Assembly (NCBI GenBank): GCA_018813625.1
Contig: JAHJBA010000037.1
Location: forward strand, 1-14,700
Direction: 5' to 3'
From: Patescibacteria group bacterium
Lineage (GTDB): Bacteria > Patescibacteriota > Minisyncoccia > Phycocordibacterales > UBA9973
DNA: 14,700 nt
The notes beneath the pieces are model-generated. The model had not been told where the DNA came from and made no database searches. It saw only the letters and a program-made list of their open reading frames with translations. Position numbers and translations under genes: made by a program. Below, in pieces: positions 1 through 5,764 of the stretch; within the stretch, counting starts at the first letter, position 1, and every line of letters starts with the position of its first letter.

Positions 1-533
1 ATTCTTTCTTTAATAATTTCTGCATTTTTAAATGGAACATTCCCATCATCTTTTGAATGCCATAAATAAACCTCTTTGCATGCTTTTGAGAGATTCTTTA
101 TTTTATTTAAATCAATTTTAAAAGAACTTATTTTTGTATACAATTCATGCTTCATTTTTTGAGTTCTAGGCGTATCAACAACTAAAGGAGCAACCAAGTG
201 GATTTGAGAAACTTTTTTAGGAAATTTATTTTCTGACAAATACTTCACTAAAAAGGTACCACCAAGAGAATGACCGACCAAAACAACATTGTTTTTTATA
301 AATGGAAAGTGTCTTTCAAACCAAATCTTCCAGGCAATATAGTCAGCATTCTGCCCTGCAGGCATGGTTGGAGAAATAACTTTATAATTTCTTCCTAAAC
401 TTTTTGGCAAATAAAAACTCCAAGTTCTATTTTTTTTATGGGGATCAAAACTCCTTGCTTTGAGATACCTATAAAAATCCTTTTTATTTGCAAATGGGCT
501 TCCTCCGTGTATAAAAAATACTTGTTTTTTCAT
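1..533 (-). CDS. RBBP9/YdeN-type alpha/beta hydrolase (3' end beyond window)
   Basis: A partial serine-hydrolase gene: 177 codons from ATG at 533-531 to the left edge with no stop. It opens with MKKQVFFIHGG, a beta-strand followed by an oxyanion-type HGG. It has the nucleophile elbow GHSLGG near residues 97-102, and HSKDDGNVPF near residues 159-168, which matches the acid (Asp) loop of the RBBP9/YdeN family. The motif PAGQNADYIAW near residues 60-70 is also typical of that family. The catalytic His should lie just past the edge, since family members are about 180-190 aa. Substrate is unknown; the family includes small serine hydrolases with poorly defined roles. The start lies one base after the murD stop codon (TAA T ATG), with no Shine-Dalgarno sequence, so translation is probably coupled to murD. 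I am sure of the fold and not of the function. Confidence 0.85.
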   Translation of the reverse strand, partial: MKKQVFFIHGGSPFANKKDFYRYLKARSFDPHKKNRTWSFYLPKSLGRNYKVISPTMPAGQNADYIAWKIWFERHFPFIKNNVVLVGHSLGGTFLVKYLSENKFPKKVSQIHLVAPLVVDTPRTQKMKHELYTKISSFKIDLNKIKNLSKACKEVYLWHSKDDGNVPFKNAEIIKER

Positions 534-534
534 A

Positions 535-1119
535 TTATTTTAAACTCTTAATTAATTTTATAAACAAGTCATTTCTTTCATATTCATTATTAAACATACC
601 AAAAGATGCGAAAGCTGGAGAAAATAGGACAATATCTCCTTTTTTAGCATATACAATTGCTTTTTTAATTACATCTTTAAAATCTTTACCAACTTCATAG
701 GGAATCTTTAGTTCGTATTCCCTCAATAAAATATTCGTTCCAGTTCCAGGAATTAAGGAAACAAACTTACAATTTTTATTCACAACTTTTACAAAATTAG
801 TTAAATCAAGCTTTTTGTCTGCCCCACCACAAATCAGGATGATCTTCCTGTTTTTTGGTTTTAAAGCTTCGATTCCAGCAATTGTCGCTTCAGGAGTTGT
901 TGCATTATTGTCATTATAAATCTTTATACCTTTATGTGTTCTTAAAAGCTGAAGCCTGCCTTCAACACCCTTGAATTCTGCTACTGTTTTTTTAATTTTG
1001 CTTATTGGAATATTAAACCGTTCGGCAACCTTAACCGCACAAGCCAAATTCTCTCTCTGGTGCTCCCCAGGCACAACAAACTTCCAACCAGAAACACTCT
1101 TAGGATTACCACCACCAAC
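535..1119 (-). CDS. murD: MurD C-terminal part (after frameshift)
   Basis: This is the C-terminal third of UDP-N-acetylmuramoyl-L-alanine:D-glutamate ligase, in a different frame from the N-terminal part. The frame is open from about 1119, and the first possible start codon is GTG at 1074. Residues before that GTG (GNPKSVSGWKFVV) already look like MurD, so the GTG is probably not a real start. Recognisable pieces are PGEHQRENLACA (the Mur ligase G-x-H-N-x-x-N region), YNDNNATTPEAT (equivalent of the MurD DSKATN segment, with the Lys absent) and ILICGGADKKLD, which is typical of the MurD C-terminal Rossmann-like domain. That domain orients the D-glutamate substrate. The stop at 535-537 is followed one base later by the hydrolase gene. 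Joined to the upstream ORF it gives about 450 residues, the normal MurD length. Alone it could not be an active ligase. Confidence 0.85.
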   Translation of the reverse strand, partial: VGGGNPKSVSGWKFVVPGEHQRENLACAVKVAERFNIPISKIKKTVAEFKGVEGRLQLLRTHKGIKIYNDNNATTPEATIAGIEALKPKNRKIILICGGADKKLDLTNFVKVVNKNCKFVSLIPGTGTNILLREYELKIPYEVGKDFKDVIKKAIVYAKKGDIVLFSPAFASFGMFNNEYERNDLFIKLIKSLK

Positions 1120-1886
1120 TTACCTTTTGTATCTTTTTTAGAAATAAATTTTTTCATTCCCGGACGGATAATTAAGATATCCCCTTTTTTTTGATATTTA
1201 AAAATATTAGCCTTATCATTAAAATACTTTTTCATTGAACCACCATAATAATTCATATGATCCGGCATAAAGCTCGTGAAAACAGAAATGTAAGGAGAAA
1301 TTTTAGCTTCCCCAAAACCTTGCAATTGCCAAGAATCAAGCTCGCAAACTAAAATGTCTCCGGCTTTTACTTTTTTTAATATAGGTAAAGTCGCCACCCC
1401 CCGAACATTTCCCCCGATATAAACCTTCTTACCTTTCAAATTTTTAGAAAGGATCTCATAAATAAGCGCCGTCGTCATTGATTTTCCTCTTGTGCCAGTC
1501 ACCCCAATGATCATTACTTCCTTTGCTAATTTCGCAAAAAGAGAAACATCCATCTCAACAGGAGTACTTGCCCCGCCTAGGCGTGGGTTGTTCTTTTTAG
1601 CTTCAGCTACATAAACAGAATCAAGTGGCACACCGGCTGATTTAATGACCATATCTCTGTCCTTAAAATCTTCCAATCTATGCTTGCCAAGAACAAATTT
1701 AATCTTAGGAAATTTAGAAAGTGCCTTTACGGAAGTCGCCAACTGCTCCTTTGTTTTCAAATCCGTCACAATCAAATCTGCCCCACATTCAGCCAAGAAT
1801 TTCGTATATCCAAGCCCCCGCCCCAAAAGACCAAGTCCCATCACTGTTATTCTTTTTCCTTTAAAAAATTGCCTATAATCAAGCAT
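1002..1886 (-). CDS. murD: MurD N-terminal and central domains (frameshifted 3' end)
   Basis: Cytoplasmic ligase that adds D-glutamate to UDP-MurNAc-L-Ala in peptidoglycan precursor synthesis. From ATG at 1886 the ORF reads an N-terminal Rossmann-like UDP-binding segment (ITVMGLGLLGRG, residues 13-24). The central ATPase follows, with P-loop GVTGTRGKS (128-136), the ELDSWQL segment (182-188, equivalent of MurD E-S/D-S-F/W-Q-L) and FMPDHMNYYGG (206-216). Homology stops near residue 257-260. The remaining ~35 codons are an out-of-frame tail, and the true continuation is the -1 frame ending at 535. Residues 101-108 (PRLGGAST) look like an in-frame insertion carrying a GC-rich palindrome; without it the text would read ...AKKNN-PVEMDV. 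An extended -10 lies just before the ATG and no ribosome-binding site is visible. Whether the break is real or a sequencing error cannot be told from one copy. Confidence 0.88.
   Translation of the reverse strand: MLDYRQFFKGKRITVMGLGLLGRGLGYTKFLAECGADLIVTDLKTKEQLATSVKALSKFPKIKFVLGKHRLEDFKDRDMVIKSAGVPLDSVYVAEAKKNNPRLGGASTPVEMDVSLFAKLAKEVMIIGVTGTRGKSMTTALIYEILSKNLKGKKVYIGGNVRGVATLPILKKVKAGDILVCELDSWQLQGFGEAKISPYISVFTSFMPDHMNYYGGSMKKYFNDKANIFKYQKKGDILIIRPGMKKFISKKDTKGKLVVVILRVFLVGSLLCLGSTRERIWLVRLRLPNGLIFQ
1105..1119 (-). other. murD: Frameshift site in murD
   Basis: On the minus strand the N-terminal frame reads AAG TTG GTG GTG GTA ATC here, and the MurD-like frame reads GGT GGT GGT AAT CCT. 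The change is -1 (equal to one base lost or two gained) within a short GGT repeat, a plausible slippage point. The C-terminal frame has a TAA at about 1122-1120, so the switch must lie downstream of that. There is no canonical X-XXY-YYZ slippery heptamer at the junction. Confidence 0.75.
1571..1586. repeat. GC-rich palindrome inside murD
   Basis: CCCCGCCTAGGCGTGG forms a foldback centred on CCTAGG, with a perfect 10-bp core (CGCCTAGGCG) and one mismatch. It is GC-rich in an AT-rich gene and encodes the PRLGG residues that interrupt an otherwise normal MurD segment. It looks like an in-frame insertion of a small mobile or repeated palindrome. Confidence 0.6.
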
Positions 1887-1894
1887 AAATCAAT

Positions 1895-1903
1895 ATTATC
1901 ACA
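1895..1903 (-). promoter_or_regulatory. Extended -10 element for murD
   Basis: The minus strand reads TGTGATAAT (TG-n-GATAAT), followed by 8 nt and then ATG at 1886. No good -35 is seen. It lies just downstream of the terminator of the preceding gene, so murD and the hydrolase probably form a separate transcription unit. Transcription would begin almost at the ATG. Confidence 0.45.
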
Positions 1904-1914
1904 ATTTCCAAAAT

Positions 1915-1946
1915 AAAAAACGCAGTCGTTTAGGTCTGCGTTTTTT
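1915..1946 (-). terminator. Intrinsic terminator of the HD-domain gene
   Basis: An 11-bp stem, AAAAAACGCAG with CTGCGTTTTTT, closes a 10-nt loop, with a T-run on both strands. The TAA stop of the upstream gene (1930-1932) sits in the loop, so terminating ribosomes would cover the hairpin. It separates the HD-domain gene from murD. Confidence 0.85.
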
Positions 1947-2751
1947 TATGAAACTCTTTCTGTTTTGTAAGAAGATCAATGCCGTTTGGCATTGTTAAAG
2001 TTATCTTCTTCCAAAACTCATAGTGAGAAATGTCGGTTTTTTTACTGAAAATGCTCTCTGGGGTATGAAGAAATGCTCCCTTTGTTCCGTCTTCGAAATA
2101 ATATTTTAAGTCAACAACGGGAAAATTAAACAAGTTATCTCTTTCCCTGTTATCAAATAGCCTTTCAATCAGAGGAAAACTTTTTGGCAAATTACTGAAA
2201 GTCTTTGTGGGATAGTTTATAACGGGTTCTAAAAAACCCAAATTGCCGGCAAGGACTTCATGAATAGCTTCACAATATCCATCGATCTTATCAGCAAAAG
2301 AATGTAATTGAGCCTCAATGCAATCCTTCAAAACCGCACGCATAAGTAAATCTTTGTATTTATATCCCCTAATCGAACGATTTTTATATAATTTGCTTAT
2401 GATATTGATAGCTTCAATTTCTTCCTGCTTAAGAGCCAGGATTTCATTTTTGTCACCTTTTTCAGCCATTAAAAGTTTAAATTGAAGCGGAACATCTCCC
2501 CTTTTTGAAACCATTTCATAATCATCATGAAATTTTGAAATGAGAAGAGAAAAATTACTGTTTAATTCCGAATAACATCGAGTAGCTTCTGGTAATAAGC
2601 TTTCAAGAATTTTCAACACCCTTTTAGAGTGTATCAGAAGGTCAGTGCGATAAAACATTACCTTAAATTTGTGATAACGTTTCACCTTAGCTAGATCCCT
2701 TTCTCTGTTTTCCCAACAAAGATCAGGGCGAGAACGAGAATTTTTCTTCAT
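1930..2751 (-). CDS. HD-domain metal-dependent hydrolase-like protein
   Basis: A 273-aa soluble protein with no signal peptide or membrane segment. Residues 33-170 carry an HD-superfamily pattern. RTDLLIHSKRV gives the first His (H41), FHDDYEM the HD pair (H75, D76), GDVPLQFKLL follows, and SFADKIDGYCEAIHEVLAGN holds a candidate final Asp (D154). These are the metal ligands of HD phosphohydrolases, many of which act on nucleotides. The substrate cannot be read from the sequence. The C-terminal ~100 residues (NYPTKTFSNLPKSFP onward) are not recognised. It has its own extended -10 promoter and its own terminator, so it appears to be a single-gene unit placed between murE and murD without obvious functional tie to them. 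Start ATG at 2751 fits the promoter; no Shine-Dalgarno sequence is visible. Confidence 0.72.
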   Translation of the reverse strand: MKKNSRSRPDLCWENRERDLAKVKRYHKFKVMFYRTDLLIHSKRVLKILESLLPEATRCYSELNSNFSLLISKFHDDYEMVSKRGDVPLQFKLLMAEKGDKNEILALKQEEIEAINIISKLYKNRSIRGYKYKDLLMRAVLKDCIEAQLHSFADKIDGYCEAIHEVLAGNLGFLEPVINYPTKTFSNLPKSFPLIERLFDNRERDNLFNFPVVDLKYYFEDGTKGAFLHTPESIFSKKTDISHYEFWKKITLTMPNGIDLLTKQKEFHKKTQT

Positions 2752-2795
2752 TTGCTTTTATTTAGAGTTTTTAAATATCAAAAATGTTCTCTAAA

Positions 2796-2824
2796 ATTTT
2801 ACCACATCTAAGAGAAAAAAGCAA
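2796..2824 (-). promoter_or_regulatory. Promoter of the HD-domain gene
   Basis: On the minus strand TTGCTT (2824-2819) is followed by a 17-nt spacer and TAAAAT (2801-2796). TG lies at the extended -10 position (TG-G-TAAAAT). Predicted start of transcription is near 2789, giving a leader of about 38 nt. This is the most conventional promoter in the window. Confidence 0.6.
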
Positions 2825-2847
2825 AAGAAAAACTTTAAACTAAATTT

Positions 2848-4518
2848 TTAGATAATTTCCCGCTGATAGCATTTTTCACAATACATAATCGGTGCTATTT
2901 CTTCGGTAAGATTCGTATAAGTATTTTCACTACAATTAGAACATTTTCTAATAAAAAATTTCATAGATCCGCGTCTCCCTATTCTGTCTTTATGCCGGCA
3001 GAAAAAACATTTTCTTGGAATTGGCAAAATCATTTTTTTATAGAAAAGTAATTCCTGTTCTGTAATTTTGTAATTTCTTTCACAATCTATACATCGCAAA
3101 ATTTCTTTTGTGATAGAATCCTGAACATCTTTTATATGATCTGGAATTTGATTTGGCAATATAGTTTCTTTTCTTGTTGTCATTTGAATATCATCTTGCC
3201 ATTTAAAACCTTGCGCCAAAGCCTCTTCTTTAGAAAGAGGCATGTTGTCTTGCGCAATTGTTTCGTTGTAAGCAAATGGAGAAATTTCTGGTGGCATAAT
3301 TAATCCATAAATTCCATTTTCTGTGAGCTCTTTAATGATATGTTCTTTTAATTCTTCATATTCTTCTTTAGAATATTCTTTATTCAGAATGGAATACTTG
3401 CCATTCTTCAAAGCATCACAACCTATACAATCATGACAATTCCTTATATCAAAACAATTTAAAATATTACTACAATTTTCGGCCCAATAAGAGCCTATTA
3501 TGTTGCTGCAATATCCCGTGGCAACTACCTCTAATAATTTTTCTGATTTTGTTCCAAATCCGATCGTACCTAAAGAATCCTTTATCATCTTAGACGAAAA
3601 AATATGACGGCAATCTTCTGATTTGGCAACCTCAAAAGAATCATGCACATTCTTACACTCTATAAGATAGTCTCCTGTAGAATTTACTGTTTTTAAATTA
3701 TTATTTGCCCTTCTTGGTAATGTTTTAGAAAATTCAATAAACTTTTTTCTTGCTTCTTCTGTTTTTAAATAACTCCCTTTTATTTCTTTTATTCTTTTAG
3801 AATATTCTTCCGGACTTAAATGTTCATTAAACCAGCAATTACTTTTGTTTCTTAAATTTATACAACCAAAACAATTTATCAATCCGCTTCCGTTTAAAAT
3901 AAAAAATGAATCAACACAACTTGTCACATTCTGACCCCATAAAATATTTGCTGATTCCTGAATATTTACGCATTCATAGCAATTTTCAAACCCAACTCCA
4001 AAATAAATGTCCGAAGAAAAGCTGCCCTTTTTAATACCCCTGGAATACAACAAATCTTCAGCTGGACTGGTATTAAATACTAGATAGCAATTTTTACAAC
4101 CACCTGCCATATTTGTATATTCACTATTTAGATTAGAACCATCAGTAAAAGAAATACCTAAATTAATTTTTGGAACCTTAATTAAAAGTTCATTCATTTG
4201 CTCAATAAACGATTTTGATTTGTCATATTCCATCGCATAATCTCTCGGATCCCATTTTTCAGAATAAAAACAATCGTAGCAATAAATAATATAAGGTGAC
4301 TTGGGATTATACATAGATAAAACACTCTTTCCACACATACCGCATTTTCTGCCAGAATATAATGTTATCTCATTCCTCCACATTGCTCGCATTTTAAAAC
4401 GGCAATCAGGGCAAACATTCGGTGCCGGAACCTTCATTTTCTCATAAAAAGAAAAATCATCCTGTTCTAAAACAAAGTCTTGTTTGCATTTATTACATTG
4501 TCTCGTTTCTGTTTCCAT
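2848..4518 (-). CDS. Cysteine-rich protein with duplicated zinc-ribbon modules flanking a repeat region
   Basis: A 556-aa protein of unknown function; the family appears widespread in CPR genomes (from memory, sometimes mislabelled CaiB/BaiF). The N-terminal module has four CxxC pairs (C8/C11, C36/C39, C59/C62, C80/C83). The C-terminal module repeats it at nearly the same spacing (C476/C479, C504/C507, C526/C529, C547/C550). Similar text lies between the pairs: FYEKMKVPAPNVCPDCR versus FYKKMILPIPRKCFFCR. Each module should bind two metal ions. Between them, residues ~115-390 contain many short Cys/Asn-rich strands (GCKNCYL, FENCYECVNIQES, NCFGCINLRNKSNC, NCHDCIGCDAL) spaced like rungs of a right-handed beta-helix. 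No signal peptide is present. Its start lies 7 nt after the murE stop, so it is in the secA-murE operon. Metal-dependent binding of nucleic acid or protein is a guess. Confidence 0.8.
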   Translation of the reverse strand: METETRQCNKCKQDFVLEQDDFSFYEKMKVPAPNVCPDCRFKMRAMWRNEITLYSGRKCGMCGKSVLSMYNPKSPYIIYCYDCFYSEKWDPRDYAMEYDKSKSFIEQMNELLIKVPKINLGISFTDGSNLNSEYTNMAGGCKNCYLVFNTSPAEDLLYSRGIKKGSFSSDIYFGVGFENCYECVNIQESANILWGQNVTSCVDSFFILNGSGLINCFGCINLRNKSNCWFNEHLSPEEYSKRIKEIKGSYLKTEEARKKFIEFSKTLPRRANNNLKTVNSTGDYLIECKNVHDSFEVAKSEDCRHIFSSKMIKDSLGTIGFGTKSEKLLEVVATGYCSNIIGSYWAENCSNILNCFDIRNCHDCIGCDALKNGKYSILNKEYSKEEYEELKEHIIKELTENGIYGLIMPPEISPFAYNETIAQDNMPLSKEEALAQGFKWQDDIQMTTRKETILPNQIPDHIKDVQDSITKEILRCIDCERNYKITEQELLFYKKMILPIPRKCFFCRHKDRIGRRGSMKFFIRKCSNCSENTYTNLTEEIAPIMYCEKCYQREII

Positions 4519-4525
4519 TTAAATA

Positions 4526-5755
4526 CTATAGCAAATTCTTCTTCAATTCTTCCATGTCATTAAAGTGATGTTTTACACCTTTGATTTCTTGATATTCTTC
4601 ATGGCCCTTGCCAGCGCACAAGATTATGTCCCCCGCTTGCGCTAGTTTTATAGCCTCTTTTATTGCTCCCCTTCTGTCTGAGATAGTTTTCACTTTTTTA
4701 AGATCATTCATGGTTAAATCAACCTTCATTTCATTTATAATTTTCTCAGGATCTTCGCTTCTTGGATTATCAGAAGTAATAATAGCAATATCAGAAAGTG
4801 ATGTACCAATTTTCCCCATTATTCTCCGCTTCAAAGGATCCCTATCTCCCCCACAGCCAAAAACGGAAATTATTTTTCCATTTTCTTTTTTAATTTCCTT
4901 GATAGCCAGAAGTACTTTTTCTAGCGCGTCCGGCGTATGAGCATAATCAACTATAGCTAAAACCCCGTTCTTCGAAAGAAAATGATCAAAGCGTCCCCTA
5001 GGCGGTTCTATATTTTCTAAAATCTTATTCACCTTATCTGTATCAAAACCAAGCAATTTACAAGTACTCCAAATTGCAAGTAGATTATTGGCATTAAATT
5101 TTCCTAAAAGTCTTGAATTTATCTTATTGCCATTAACATCCAATCCCAGTCCAGAAAAATCTAATTTAAAAATTTCACCATGAAAATTCTCCATCCCATT
5201 AAAACCATACAAATATTGCTTAGCTTTTATTCCATCAATAATCGCTTTGCCATGTTCATCATCCCCGTTAGACAAAGCAAAAGATGTCTTAGGTAAGAAA
5301 TTAAAAAATTTCTTTTTTGCCAAAAAATAATTTTCAAAACTCTTATGATAATCCAAATGATCGTGCGTAAGGTTTGTAAAAACTCCACCGACAAAACTCA
5401 CTCCCGCAACCCTCTTTTGATCCATGGCATGTGAGGAAACTTCCATAAAAACATATTCGCAGTCTTTTTCTACCATTTCTTTTAGAAGTTTATTAAGAGG
5501 TATCGGCCCAGGGGTTGTATGAGTGGCATGCCTTTTCTCTGTTCCAATAATATTTTCAACCGTAGAAATAAGCCCAGTCTTATAGCCTAATTCCGTTGCA
5601 ATTTTATATAAAAGTGTCGCTGTCGTTGTTTTTCCGTTTGTGCCAGTAACTCCAACAATTTTTAATTTAACCGACGGATTCCCATAAAAATGTAACGCCG
5701 CCAGCTTAGCAATCGCCCGCCTCTTTATCTTTAAATTTTTAAATAATTTTTTCAT
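4526..5755 (-). CDS. murE: UDP-N-acetylmuramyl tripeptide synthetase (MurE), short form
   Basis: ATP-dependent cytoplasmic ligase that adds the third stem-peptide residue to UDP-MurNAc-L-Ala-D-Glu. Central ATPase domain: P-loop GVTGTNGKTT (35-44), HTTPGPIPL (79-87), MEVSSHAMDQKRV (104-116), FTNLTHDHLDYH (126-137) and FLAKKKFF (144-151, probable carbamyl-Lys region). C-terminal domain: PPRGRFD (251-257), VDYAHTPDAL (269-278), GCGGDRDPLKR (300-310), DNPR (329-332) and AGKGHEEYQ (381-389). DNPR is the signature associated with meso-diaminopimelate, so that is the likely added residue. At 409 aa it is shorter than E. coli MurE (about 495) because the P-loop begins near residue 35. The usual N-terminal UDP-binding domain is absent, and no upstream coding sequence is available because secA ends 9 nt before the ATG. 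No Shine-Dalgarno sequence is visible, and translation is probably coupled to secA. Confidence 0.93.
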   Translation of the reverse strand: MKKLFKNLKIKRRAIAKLAALHFYGNPSVKLKIVGVTGTNGKTTTATLLYKIATELGYKTGLISTVENIIGTEKRHATHTTPGPIPLNKLLKEMVEKDCEYVFMEVSSHAMDQKRVAGVSFVGGVFTNLTHDHLDYHKSFENYFLAKKKFFNFLPKTSFALSNGDDEHGKAIIDGIKAKQYLYGFNGMENFHGEIFKLDFSGLGLDVNGNKINSRLLGKFNANNLLAIWSTCKLLGFDTDKVNKILENIEPPRGRFDHFLSKNGVLAIVDYAHTPDALEKVLLAIKEIKKENGKIISVFGCGGDRDPLKRRIMGKIGTSLSDIAIITSDNPRSEDPEKIINEMKVDLTMNDLKKVKTISDRRGAIKEAIKLAQAGDIILCAGKGHEEYQEIKGVKHHFNDMEELKKNLL

Positions 5756-5764
5756 TAATTATTT

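Noticed and set aside
351..366. Possible third copy of the GC palindrome (ctgccctgcaggcat) in the hydrolase
   Set aside because: The encoded PAGQNADY is a normal part of this hydrolase family, so the DNA similarity is most likely chance.
1105..1140. Programmed -1 ribosomal frameshifting in murD
   Set aside because: The nearby A-run (T AAA AAA G) is not a valid X-XXY-YYZ site, and a TAA in the -1 frame at about 1122-1120 blocks a switch there. The junction itself has no slippery heptamer or clear stimulatory hairpin.
1645..1916. Two overlapping plus-strand ORFs opposite murD
   Set aside because: Both are antisense shadows of the conserved MurD N-terminal region with no promoter or start signal.
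4608..4940. Plus-strand ORF of 110 codons opposite murE
   Set aside because: It is antisense to the conserved MurE C-terminal domain, and its hydrophobic, Ser-rich composition is what the complement of such coding DNA gives.
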